From contig OY987263.1 in NCBI GenBank assembly GCA_963920665.1, positions 22,866,547-22,930,546 of the forward strand: 64,000 nt of DNA. Direction: 5' to 3'. A program made the position numbers and the translations under genes. This document shows positions 34,799 to 46,459 of the stretch, piece by piece (position 1 is the stretch's first letter; every line of letters starts with the position of its first letter). A model generated the notes under the pieces. It did no database searches and was not told the origin of the DNA. It saw nothing but the letters and a program-made list of their open reading frames with translations. Origin of the DNA: Straminergon stramineum (Eukaryota > Streptophyta > Bryopsida > Hypnales > Calliergonaceae).

Positions 34799-36097
34799 CA
34801 ATTCGTGCTCTCAGTTTTCCCTCAAAATTAATTTGTTCTGAAATTTCGGTCCGTTTCTGACCCTTGTTTAATTTGAGATTCTCTAGAGTGATCCAACATT
34901 TTGAAGCTAAAACTCCGAACTCTGACCATTGTTTACATACAAGCCTCAACCAAGGTTACAGCAATTGATTTAATTTCCTACTGCCAGAAATTTACAAGAC
35001 GTGAGTGGAGATGAAGCAAAGCAAGTAAAAGTCCAGAACGGACATGCTCTGAGCATGTTGGAGGGGCAAACAAACTGTGAAGGTGCACGTGTGGACAACA
35101 TTTTTCAAAATTGCACTGCCGTGAGGTTTGCTTCAGCTGCCTCAACTCCTGCGTGATAAGCCCTTACAACACTGCTGAATGAATGAACAGCAGCTGAAGA
35201 CTTCCAAGGGAAAATTGAATATCAAAAAGATATTCATGTCAGGACGAATTTCAGACCGAATTCGATGCCACGAAATCAGGTCCGACGCCCCAAGGATATG
35301 CCGATGCGCTCAAGACTCCTTTTAAAAAATTGATGACACCACTTGCCAGCATATGTTCAAGGGCTGACACCGCTGCTATGCTTAATGAATTTTTTGTTTC
35401 AATGCACGATCACACGAACCTGAACAAAACACTCAGCCGAATTAGAGCAGGAGTCAGGAAGTGATATGAAATGCTTTGGAATAGCCTGGTTGCCTGTACT
35501 GATATCAATATGAGTGCAACTCTATGCGGTGGCTATCCTTGAGACATGTAGTGCATGAAAATTGAATGAGCTTGAACCCTCAAGAACCAATAATAGCACT
35601 CTATTGTTTTCACACGAGATTAAATTGTTTTTGTGATCATCCAAGTCTATTGAGTAATTGCATACAATTGTACCTTTAATCCGCAACTTATTCCATTCAA
35701 ATGTGGAGTATTTTACCTCCAATCCAGAACAAGCAGAACCGTCTATCTGACCTCGGCAGTTGGAGTTCTCAAATTTTTAGAGAGACTATCAGGATCGCTT
35801 GAGTTACTAAAGGGAGGAAAATGAAAGAGCGAATCCAATTGCAAGAAAGAAGGAAGCTGAATCACTCGAGATGGGTATCAAGCTTACAAAGGTTGTGTAC
35901 AATGTCAGGTCAGACGCCCAATGAGACGTGCACTAGTGCAGGCTCATGGCTCAGAAGATAATCTTCACAATAATCCTCGCAGACGAAAAAAGTTAGAAAT
36001 GGAGCACCTGGCCGTGCGGCGGTCCATTCTTACATGAAAATCTGTGTGCTGGCGGATGTGGAGAGTCATGCACCGCAATGAATTGGGTCAGTTAGCG
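34799..36097. other. Intergenic region, nothing recognised
   Basis: No supported gene. Part of it (about 35990-36097) is likely the 3' UTR of the - strand IRKI-like gene. Confidence 0.5.
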
Positions 36098-38646
36098 TTA
36101 TTGGTATTTACTGCTACAAAACACTTGACACTTGATGGTGTGTCGATTTACAATGAAGCCCGGGTTCACCATCACGCTGATCTTGGAGCGGCTGGCGTCC
36201 TCCTCTAAAGTGGTCACCTGCTCCATGAAACGGGGATCAAACTCCGCGGCCAAGGAGACTCGAAAAATGGTGACAGGATTGTCATGCGCAAACGCTAGGT
36301 GATGAAGAAGCCATAAGGATTTGAAGGCATTGAAGAACGTCGCCAGCAGGGAGAGCGACGTCTCCTTGTCCGCCACTTTCGTGAGCTGCGACAGGATGAG
36401 CTCCATGCGGATGACGAAAAACCGGTGGAACGTGGGGTTCACAATGGTGGATCCCGGCTTGCCTAAAGATTTCTCAATGGTGGCCCACTCTTGCTTCCGA
36501 AGCTCGTGGAAAGCTTCGCAGCAAGAGGATTTGAGCGCATCGGGGTCGCACAGCGGCGACGTCCCGTTGGGCTCGAAGCTCACATTCTCGAAGCTCTCAA
36601 ACAGGACTTGGTTGAGAAAGGATTCGAAGAAGAGGATGATGACATTGCGGGGCATCTTGCGCACCCAGCCACTGGCGTCTTTCTGCTGCTCCAGGAGGGA
36701 GGTGATGACTTGCGTGGCCGATTCGCCCGCTTCGCGAATGTGTGTGCACAGACCCGAAGCGAGCCTTTTGATGCAGACTTTGGACTCCTCAAACGCTTTC
36801 TGAAAGAGCTGCGGGGTGACTTCCAAAGTGGTGAAGCGACTGCCCTTCAAGCCGTTGCCGGTGTTCTCACGGCGGTGCTTGGCGATCTCGTAATCGAGCT
36901 GCACCACCTTCGTTTCGACTTGTAGTTGCCCCAACTCAGTTTCGAGATCCTGGCAGCGTTGCTGCAGCTGATTGCATTTCCCCTCCGCTGCGTCCATGGC
37001 GATTTGCAACGCTTTGTACTCATTCGCCGTGGCTAGCTCGTTCTTCTTCGCTTGCTCAAGTTTGAACTGCAAGGTCTTGATGGTGTAGTCCATGACCTTG
37101 AAGGAGTTCGAGTCCAGCTTCCCGGAGCCTTGATCGCCGCTCTGGAACAACTCGTTCACTTTGGAGCCGTGGTTCTTCTTCCTTCCCCACCCCAAGAAGT
37201 TGAACATGCTGTGTGACTTTGCGCTCTTTGGGTTTATGCTTCCAGATCTTGTCAGCTCTGGAGCATAGCCCATGTCTCCACCTGTTGCAATTACAAAGCT
37301 ACAATGTTAGAAACACTCGCATTGGGAGACGGGAGGGTTTAAGACATTCAAAGAATGAGGTGTTTCAAAGAGGATGTGGTTAACCAATCACAACATCCGC
37401 CAGCATACATACTGTGAGGACCCCAAGCGGTACTAAACGTGTTGAACAGTGATCAACAAGCGAACATTTTACCTTAGCCACCCAAGAGAAGATGAACACG
37501 ATGCACAGTGGAATTGTCCACTTGGACATACACATTCACTGTGGAATATGTGTCGCCTTCAACGGAGTCAGAAACCCACAAATATCTTAAACCCTAAACC
37601 CTCAAGTTGGCAGTGACAGTAGTACCTGATGGGTGCTTCTCAGACTCCGGCGTGACAATGGAACCATCGCCGCTGCCGCTGCGGCTCCAACTGCCGGTAG
37701 GAGCACTGGCGACACGGCCATTGTTCCAACTGGCGACAGGGGCACTGGACACAGGCCCACCGGACCCCGCGCGTCGCTTGCTCCCCTGAAATGAGTTTCC
37801 AAGGTCTTTGCCGATGTTCCGCAGGGTTTCAGACTTCTTCCCGGCAAATATCGGGGAGATAGAGCGCGACAAGTTCTTCCAGCCCTTCCCGGCTGACTTC
37901 TCCGGTTTCTCCACCGTCAAGTTCGAAGCGTTCGAAGCGATCGAAATATCCGAAGGAGACGCACTCTCCTGCAGTTGTCGCTGTTGCTGTTGCAGTTTGG
38001 CTTGTCTCCTAAGTTTCATTGAACTCCCAGTATGAGAGCTCTTCGTGACCTCGGGTGGTGACCAGCTCTCTGTCACTGCCGAGGGTGACATCCGCGAGTT
38101 CGGGAGCGGGGGTTTAGCGAATTCGGGGCTCCGGGGGTCGGGACCTTGTGGGTGAGTCCGCGTGGGAGTGAGCCAGCCGAAATTCGACTTGGGCGCTTTG
38201 GGGTTGGGAATGTCCAATGCCGCGCGAGTGTGATCCGCGTGAGGACTCCATTGCGGGGAGCTCGCGACACTTGCTCGCTCTCGCGCGTAGTATTCGTCTG
38301 GGCTGGTTGACGAAATCATGTACTTGCTTCGAGGACTCTTCATCGCTACCACGACAGACGCATTGGTGCTGCTGTCGACGCTCTGATCAGCGCTTCGTAA
38401 ATGCCCGCTCAGATCCGGCGACGTCTTGTCCGGCGAGAGAAAGCCGTTGCTAGGGTTCTTGATGCGCTCCAGAAACTTATTGGGGCTCCGGGGCCGCAAC
38501 GGATGCGGATGCATTTGCTCGAACTCTGGGGTGTGCGTGGAGATGTCTGCGTGAATCTCCTTCCACAATGCTGGTGAATCGAGCTCTTGGAAGTCCGTCA
38601 CCGCGTCCTGGAAGTCTGTCTCGCCGTGTAAGCTCCGGTCGCTCAT
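36098..38646 (-). CDS. IRK-interacting-protein-like (IRKI/GIL1, DUF641-related) protein
   Basis: Two exons, 37626-38646 and 36098-37281. The donor is TCAG|GTACTA, the acceptor CAACAG|GTGGAG, and the phase-1 junction codes Gly. Product 734 residues from the ATG at 38646 (MSDRSLHGETDFQ). Residues 1-~340 are Ser/Pro-rich and disordered, with a Gln-rich stretch (KLQQQQRQLQ). A coiled coil follows (~398-490, FKVMDYTIKTLQFKLEQ). The C-terminal domain (~500-734) has LEVTPQLFQKAFEE, LFFESFLNQVLFESFE, FFNAFKSLWLLHHLAF, EFDPRFMEQV and MVNPGFIVNRHTIKCQVF, the pattern of IRK-interacting proteins, which in other plants bind the receptor kinase IRK or act in light/gravity growth responses. An acceptor-like TTTTTAG at 38750 followed by open frame suggests a further 5' exon, so the true start may lie upstream. 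Confidence 0.85.
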
Positions 38647-38750
38647 TACTATTTTGGTCGGGGGTTGATTGGGAAGCACAATATCTTCCACGCTCTGCCC
38701 CGCAGAGTCTGGATCCTTCACCCAGCACACCACAGCAGGACAAAGAACCT

Positions 38751-39767
38751 AAAAACACACTCAACACATTTACGTCAGAAATTACCACCCGAATCAAGCA
38801 GCGCAGATTCCAAACGCAGATCATACGCATACAACGTAATACATCCCCACATTCCTTCCCTACCGACCAATGCAGATTCAAAACTGAAGCAACTCTAAAC
38901 CCCCCACAATCCCTACCTAGGTTGAATTAGATTATTAGCTACACATTTCTCGTGTCCTCTACACTCCGCATTAGCTAATACGGTGTCCCATTGCAAAGAA
39001 TCCTGTGCTTACAGGAGAGAAGATTGAGTAGTCTTCCTGTGAGAGCGTGTTGCGATTCCCCACAGCTCGTTTCTTTGAGCTCATAGAAGTCCCGATCACA
39101 GGTTTCCGTCCCGGACCTCGCGCTGGATTTGAAATCTGCATTGTCCGTCCCATTCAGACATCACTTGCAACCACGACACGCCTCTCCACACACCCTCACA
39201 GCAGCAACTGCACCGCCACTCCTCGCCACCAATTCCTGCCGCCCACTTCATTCTCCGCAGTCCCCACACACAGTCACCATCCCGTTCGACGGCATCTTCT
39301 CCGACGCTACCGCATTCCCACTTCATCCCGATCTCTCGCCACCCACACCCGATGCACAAATCTCCCAACCCATCTCCCAATCCAATTCCCACCCCATCTC
39401 ACTCCCCTCCATGAACATAGCGATCGCAACCACGAGTGGTCCCAACAATGTCGACAAGAGGAGCTGTTCCTACAGGAACTGAACACCACCACGTCCGAGC
39501 TACACGCCCAACGGTCCCAACAGGCAGGAGTGATGAGGGAGATCCAACACACCCCAACAAACCCAGCGACGAAAGCCTGGATCTTGACAGCAAGGGCTCG
39601 GATGAGATTAGCTGTACATCATATAGACAGTCAAGAGCTACCGGCCAAAGCCCACTCCCGGAGAAGTGATGAGAGAGAGGAGATCTCACTCAAAACAAAC
39701 ACAAAGATCAACTGGCATGGCATGCTGCAGGATCGACACTAGAGACTGTTTCAGGTACGTACAGTAG
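38751..39767 (-). promoter_or_regulatory. GC-rich 5' region upstream of the IRKI-like gene
   Basis: Pyrimidine/purine-skewed (CT-rich on +, GA-rich on -) with long open frames on both strands but no recognised protein. It is best read as leader/promoter or 5' exon of the IRKI-like gene, or as 3' sequence of the small gene at 39768-40031. Confidence 0.4.
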
Positions 39768-40031
39768 CTACCTGGTCGTCATCCCGGCTATGGAAAAGAG
39801 CCGGACGTGAGCCTGGAGCTGCGGAGGGGGAATCATGCGCTGCACGAGGGCACGGCCGAATTGCCGAAATGGGCTAATGGGGAACTTGCTGCGACGCATT
39901 GAGCCAAAAGCGGGTAACTGCAAAGGTGTCGCGGAGCGGCGCCCGCGGACGCGAGATGCCAGGGCGGACGACGGGACAAGGGCAAGCGGATGACGACGCG
40001 GGTCTGCGGACCGTTGAATCGATGAGGCCAT
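39768..40031 (-). CDS. Small candidate organelle-targeted protein (87 residues or longer)
   Basis: ATG at 40031 (MASSIQRSADPRRHPLALV). The product is Arg- and Ser-rich with almost no acidic residues, like a mitochondrial or chloroplast presequence. Its second half (SKFPISPFRQFGRALVQ, LQAHVRLFSIAG) loosely recalls the small plant NOXY2-like mitochondrial proteins; this is a weak resemblance. The apparent end GACCAG|GTAGCT can also be a splice donor, in which case the protein continues in an exon near 39735 or lower. A GC-rich leader with a GGGAC repeat (40070-40095) lies just upstream. Confidence 0.45.
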   Translation of the reverse strand: MASSIQRSADPRRHPLALVPSSALASRVRGRRSATPLQLPAFGSMRRSKFPISPFRQFGRALVQRMIPPPQLQAHVRLFSIAGMTTR

Positions 40032-40429
40032 GAGGGGTCTTAGACCCAGGGCCGCCGATCTGGACGCCCCGACCGGGACGGGACGGGACGGGTCCTGTTT
40101 TGGTCCGTCCGTCAGTCGGTTCGGTGACTTCGGTCCCGTTCATTGCGGTTAATGCTAGGCTTTGTGGGGAAATGCACCGTTGCACGCTTCGTCACGCCGG
40201 CTTACGTGATGAACGCCCACTCAGGGATGGACACGTAACTTACATCCCTTTTTTTTCTTCCTAAACTTAACCCCCTTACTAAGCGTCTAGATTCCTTGAG
40301 GAAGCACAAGGAGACATGCAAAGCAGGAAAATGAAAAGAGCATGGCCACCTTTACCCACTAGGGATCCAACACTTCAAATTATGGATAAAAAGTGATGTG
40401 GCCTTTTTCAATATTATCTTGACATTCTA

Positions 40430-40738
40430 GCCTAGCATGCTAAGGAATCCATACCTTAAGTGAGGTTGTTTGTTTTGTTTGTTTGTTACATTGAGATCTC
40501 ATAGATGTGCATCATCTATCCACATTCTTAATACCATCAGAAAGCTCTGTGCAAGGATGGGTGCACAAGCTTTGTTTCATGACATTTGCATCTTTTAGGT
40601 GAAAAGTATTGAATTTCAAAGTTGTTATGAATTAGAAAATTAGAAAATTACTTTGACTTTGATTTTAAGGAGATTACAGAGGGCTTAGTCATCACTTTTG
40701 ACATCTCAATGACTATGCAATGACAAAGGGCACACTAG
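40430..40738 (+). repeat. Direct repeat flanking the hAT remnant, left copy
   Basis: It shares ordered blocks with 45825-46080: GTTTGTTACATT, ATCTC, GGAAAGCT/GAAAGCT, TATTGAATTTCAAAGT, AATTAGAAAAT and GGCACACT. The copies are diverged. No gene is seen between it and the transposase remnant at 41.5 kb. Confidence 0.55.
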
Positions 40739-41521
40739 TCCATACTAGGGTGGTTTTTTTGGCGACAAAAAGTTGTTTTTTCACCACAATTTTTAGTTTG
40801 GCGAATTGATAGTTTAGTAAAGCCTATCAGAAACTGACCTCCTTCGACATGTTGGTAGGTGATGTGCATTGGGCAATGCCAAGTGGTGCTCATCTTCTCA
40901 ATCTCATATGTTTGGGTCATGCGCAAGTTTAGGGTTTTGCCCCCATTGCCACATGATTATTGCCCACTCCTTCACTTGAATGTGCTTAGTTTCGTGATCT
41001 CCTTGGCTATTGAATATACTCTACATTACAATTACCGCCCGCAATTGCATTTAGGAAGTTGTTGATGTTGACATGTCATTACTAGAGAATGGCAATTAGT
41101 TCGCCACTCTCGTTTTAGGGTTGGGGATATTGTTCGCCTTAATTTTGCAACTTAGTCGTCTTCACAGCCTATGTTGCCTTGCTACCAGTGTAGCGGAAGC
41201 ACGAGGTTATACTACGACACAAGTGATCAATTCTAGGGAGTCCTCAATCTCGTGCTTAGATTTCTCAATGCATGTTTTGAAAATTTAATGTTCATTGCGG
41301 AGGATGTTTAAGCAATGAAGGTGTTGCACTTTCATGAGTTTGGATTTTCTACAATAGTTCAATAGAGTTTAAAGTAGCCCCATTGCTCTGACTTTTGCAT
41401 GCAACAACCGAACAACGTTGTTGGTTTAGTCCCTGTGTAGGTTTCATGAATGCATAGGTTTGTATTGTATGTGCTTTGTCATGGCGCTTGATTTATTGAA
41501 TTTATTTTTACTAATCAAGTT

Positions 41522-44500
41522 GGACAATAGGAGAAGATGACGAAGACTTTGCAAACAATGTAATTGACAAGGCAGTACGTGTTGCCAATCTGATGCAGGA
41601 GGCCAAGAAAAAAGCAAGGTAGGTTGCCTTTGAACCCTTGGTGTTAGTGCTTAAGGAAATCAAACGAAAAGGCAAACTTGTGGACCTGAGGCGGGTAGAG
41701 ACATCAAAGAAAACAATATGGTCTTACTTTCAATCAAAGCACGGCGCTTAAGGGGGGGCAACCATTAACAATGGTCTTTGACCACCTACTTCTAAAGGTT
41801 CCTAGAGCAGAGCCTCTTTTGAATGAAGAATACCCCAACAACGATGACAGTGGCCCACATAGGTCACGAACGGAGTGCAATATAGTGTCCACTAACACTA
41901 ACTTGATTTGTGGTTTGTCTTCTTTTTCAGGAGACACATGGGTATAGAGAAGCAAATCCTTGTTCATTACAATTTTATTAGAATCAGATATTGTGGACAA
42001 TGCTAATTTGTTAGAAGTGCATGATTCCAATGATGGCTCCAGGAACGATTTTAACTTTGAGACGCCACCTTCGAGGAGGGGCAAAAGCTCCTACTCCAAA
42101 TTTGAGAGTAGGCAATCCGAAGCCCAAAGAGATACAACCATCACAGAAAATTCCAAACCTTGAGGGCAACCAAGCTACTTTGGGTTTGAGGGCATTATGA
42201 CCACAAATGAAATTCTACATATAGTTAATTGCAGGGTTTGTACTTCGATTGACAAGAAACCATATATAATAGCACCTAGGTCCAATCCATTGTTTAAGCA
42301 CAATGGAAAGAGGATTGCTAGAAATGATCTCCCACAATTCAAAGTAAAGGCAGGCAAGTAGTATATATATTGCCACGCAATGTAAGCACCGCAAGAACAT
42401 GAGACTCTATATAGCATGTTTGCCACGAACGGTACTCCAACAACCACTACACATCAATGGAAGCTCGCAAGATAAGGATATAGTTCACTACTCTTTTCCA
42501 ACTTTTGAGTTAAGGTCATCCCATCATCAAATATGAATCCCACATCCATCTCTACAAAATTTTGAATGTACATGATTTGTCGTCTACTCACTGGTGTGAT
42601 AACTCAAGATGGGTGATGGCGGTTTATATCTACAAACAAATTGTGAGTGAGATGAAAAAGATGATAGGGGCCTTACATTACTATGTTGTTATAGTCAATG
42701 AAGTCACTGTTGTTGATAATACTAGCTATTTGTTTGTCCACATCTACATCATGCAAGAGTGGGTCCGCATTCCACTGCTTGTGTTTTTGGAGTGTGTTGA
42801 ATGTACCCCAAATGCCGACAATCTCACGAAACTCATTGTGGATGCCATGAATTGTGGAAGACGACTAGATAATGAAAGCATAGCCTGAAAGTTGTTAAGT
42901 TTTGGGGTAGACAAGGTCTCAATGTTTCAAGGTTCCAACACTATAACAAAACATGGTAAAAAATTTGTAGTCAATTTTAACTACGGGTTTTTCTTACCAC
43001 ATTTGGGTATAGCGCAGGGGGGTGTAACCATACAGCTCAAAGAAAAACACACTCATTTCATGATGCATTGGGAGTGCATTGTGTTGCACACTATTGCAAC
43101 TTGGTATTTAAAGTCTTGTCTAGCCTTGGGATTTTTGTAGATATCAAGAAAGTATTGGTTGTGACGCATGCATATTTCTACAAGAGTCCAAAACAATTTT
43201 TGGAATTCAAACAACTAGATCAGTTGACAAAGAAGAAAGGGCTGAAGATGTTGCGGAATGTCTAGACCACGTGGGTCAATCTCATCGAACCCTTGCGAAG
43301 ACTATTGTCTAAGTATTGCACCTTGATTTATAAAATGACAATAGACTTGGAGGAGAATCCGAAGGTTGAGGTAAGCAATTCTAACTTCTACCTTTTGCAT
43401 CTTATTTTTTGCATATCTTTTTTTGCAATTTGGTCTCTACTTCTACAAATTTCGGTTATGGCATTATGGCTTCAATGCTCTTTTTGCATTTGTTGATTAC
43501 TTGATCTCTCTACATGAATTATATATGTACCTAGTATCTTGAATTTGTTTATGTGCAATCTTGCTTTCATAAGTATAGACTACTAGACTAGGTTGCATTG
43601 TGGTTTAGGCTTGCCTAATTCTATGACTTGATCCTTACCCATTGTTGGAAATGCGTGCCCTACTGCCACTTCTTGAAGCAATCAATACGTTGGTGAACTT
43701 TGGACCAAAAAGGGACGTGTATATTTGTAACTTTATAGCAACAATGAAAATTTATCAAGGATTATTGTATAGAATGTATGAAAACAAGGGCATGTCATTT
43801 AGCACAAATGAATTCTAAAGTTTCAACAATCTTCTAGATTGTTGTCACAAGCAGATCCTCATCAAATGGTTTACAGATCTCAATGACAACTTTGTTGTTT
43901 TGTCATTTGTATGTCAGAATGAGCAAATCCATGTGGAGCACAAGGGAGGGCCTGTGGAACACAATGTTTAGAGTTCTCTACTTGATCAGATGAAGGTTGA
44001 ATGCACAAGTGAGTGTTGTCTCTTAAATTTGGCTTCATTGTATCATTTTGTGAATTCTTCTAAGTTGGCCGATTGCTTCACACTTTCATGTGATATGGTG
44101 TGTATTATAATGTATTCATGATCATTGTATGTATGCATGATAGCTATTTTACTGCGTTGTTGTTCATATTGCATGCTCTTCTGTTCATATGTTCCTTCAT
44201 GCAGTGTACTATGGTCTAACATTGTAGTAATTTGTGTATTTGAAGGTGCTGCAAAAATGCCCATGGAAGAGCTGGATGATAGACTTCCACAACACCATGT
44301 TATGAATGCATATGGGATATTGTATCCATAGTATTAATGCCAAGGTAGCCCAAAGGAGATGTTCGACAAGCATCTTCGCACTCTTATAGATGCATATTGT
44401 CATGGAAAAATTCTAGGCGAGGGTGAGAAGAAGATGTTGATCCCTCTGCTCATAGATTGGGAAGCACTGATTTCTCAATGTGCGCTCTTCGAGACGTATA

Positions 44501-44849
44501 TGAAATCAAACTCAAGTCCTACCATGCTACGCCCATACAATTTCAATCCCTTGACAAAAGTGTAGTGGGTCTTGGATAGCAACAATAATCTTAGGCAGAA
44601 CTTTGGCAAGTTTTGAAGCCAACGAAAATGGCGATCATCCATGTCATCGGCTCAATGGAAGATGAATGCATTTTCTCTAGTGTTGGCTTTCTAAAATCCA
44701 AACTCATGAACAATTTAGATGAACACATCCAAGTTGTCCTTGGAATGTATTCTCAACGTATCTACAACCTAGAGAACTTCCCTTACCAAGTTGTGTTTGA
44801 TGAATGGTTTGTCTTAGGTGGACAAGGGAGGTACCTAGCTAGTGTTTAG
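41522..44849 (+). pseudogene. Degraded hAT-type transposase (BED-finger, ZNF862/DUF4371-like)
   Basis: Ordered, frame-broken pieces of one transposase. N-terminal segment (41535-41730, VIDKAVRVANLMQEAKKKA); a BED-like zinc-finger piece near 42180-42355 (CRVCTSIDKKPY); DUF4371-like core at 42620-42880 (NEVTVVDNTSYLFVHIY); a catalytic-core piece at 43060-43370 (GVHCVAHYCNLVFKVLSS, SKYCTLIYKMTIDLEEN); and the hAT dimerisation end at 44613-44849 (GSMEDECIFSSVGFLKSKL). Several stops interrupt it, for example TAG at 42359, and frames shift between pieces, so it is not functional. Ends and target duplication were not found. This class is common in plant genomes as domesticated or decayed copies. Confidence 0.8.
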
Positions 44850-45824
44850 GGTGTAGGTCAGAGCAACTTACATAGCAAATTGAGAGGTAGTCCATTTTAC
44901 CATGTGGCAACAATAGTTTGAAGGTAGTTAGAATTCTAGATAATCAGCAAGTGAAGGTTAGGTTCTCCCTTTACTTTGAGTCATTTTGAAGACCCCATGT
45001 GCATGACGACAGGGCTATCATAGGTCTCAAGGATGTTCTGCACATTTTTGTTCTTGACTTCGGTTGATACTACAAACTATGATGAACTTTAGCAAGTTCT
45101 TACTCACAATTATAGTCTTGTTGATCATGATATTGCTTACATGCTTAGCAACCTAGATACTTTCTAAGTTTCTTTCTCACAATTGACTTTTGCATTGGAG
45201 GGTGTTGGGGTGGGTGCAAGTCATTGTAGAATCTAATACATGTTATAAATGACTTCGATTAATTTGTGCTATTGAATTCATGTAATCATTTGACTGACTT
45301 GCACATTAGAGGGAGGTGGGGGTGGGCACAAGTTCAAGTTCAATTTTACTTGAAGGCATAAAATTACAAAATTGCTAAAACAATTCTCTCTAGGTAGGTT
45401 CAAGACTTTGAAGGACAACCGCTATAATTTTTATAGGTAGGTTTTCTTAACTTCTTTAAATAATTGCATGTTCAACTTCTTTAATCAATTAGTATCCTAC
45501 ATTAGCATCTTGGTCCTTGAAGCCTTCCTTCACTATGTGAGTCCAAGCCATCCTCAGGTTTGTCGCTATAGTGACGCCACCATTTTTTCCTATGGCACCA
45601 AGCTACTTGCCCAAAATTGCTGAAATTGACTGTAATTCTTTTCATGGTCACTTGTGATCACCAAAAAAATGGAATCATATAAAGAATTCACGTACTATTT
45701 TGTCTGTAAAGTGACACCTTTTGCCACCTTCCACCTTCATTGTTTTCATTCAAATTGCTACTTTAGCACTCTTAGAGAATTTCCTATAGCCTTTTCATTC
45801 ATTTTTAAAAAGTGAAAAAAGCCC

Positions 45825-46080
45825 TAGTTCATAACTTAAGTTAGGTTGTTTGTGTGTTTGTTACATTAAAATCTCCTAGACCATGCCTCCCCCAACCACA
45901 TGCTTTGTACGTTTGGAAAGCTTTCTAGAAGGAGGGATGCATGGGCTTAGATTTATGGCATTTCAACCTATGATGTGAAAGTTATTGAATTTCAAAGTGT
46001 TTTTTGAATTAAAAAAAATTAGAAAATCACTTTTATTTTTCTTTTGGTTGTAGCAATAATACAAGGCACACTGGTGGCCC
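45825..46080 (+). repeat. Direct repeat flanking the hAT remnant, right copy
   Basis: Diverged copy of 40430-40738. The pair may mark the insertion of the intervening 5 kb, or may simply be members of a dispersed family. Confidence 0.5.
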
Positions 46081-46328
46081 TCAAAATAACTATTCATCTT
46101 AAGTTTAATTGCATTATCCTATGATGAATGGTCACTCAATTATTTATAGGTCCAATTTGGTCAGTGACCGTGAGGGATTTGGAAATTGAAGGTCCTTCAA
46201 AATTAGATGAAAAATTTGAGCTTGCCAAATTTGATGAATAAGGGTTGCCATGACATTGGAAATTGTTCTTTAGGAACCATAGGATCTAATTTAGTTGCAT
46301 CTATTAGAGTTAATCATAAATTTTGTTT

Positions 46329-46459
46329 CACTAGAAGAAAACCATGTTGATTTCAACAAAATTCAACTAATGCGAATTTCAGTTTTTTGTCAAAAAATGC
46401 AGAATCTTCGCTTGCATTAGCTGAATTTTGTTGAAATCAACATGGTTTTTCTACTAGTG
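46329..46459. mobile_element. CACTA-like miniature foldback element, 131 bp
   Basis: The ends are CACTAGAAGAAAACCATG and, inverted, CACTAGTAGAAAAACCATG, which fit the CACTAsnAGAAAA termini of plant En/Spm (CACTA) elements. The flanks carry the 3-bp duplication TTT (46326-46328 and 46460-46462), the expected length. The arms are about 48 bp each, so the element folds into a near-perfect hairpin. It has no coding capacity. Confidence 0.75.

Noticed and set aside
39047..39742. 231-codon + strand frame
   Set aside because: No ATG at its start, composition of a CT-rich leader, open frames on both strands, no recognisable domain.
40430..46080. LTR retrotransposon defined by the two flanking direct repeats
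   Set aside because: The repeats lack TG...CA ends, are strongly diverged, and the coding remnants between them are hAT-type, not gag-pol.
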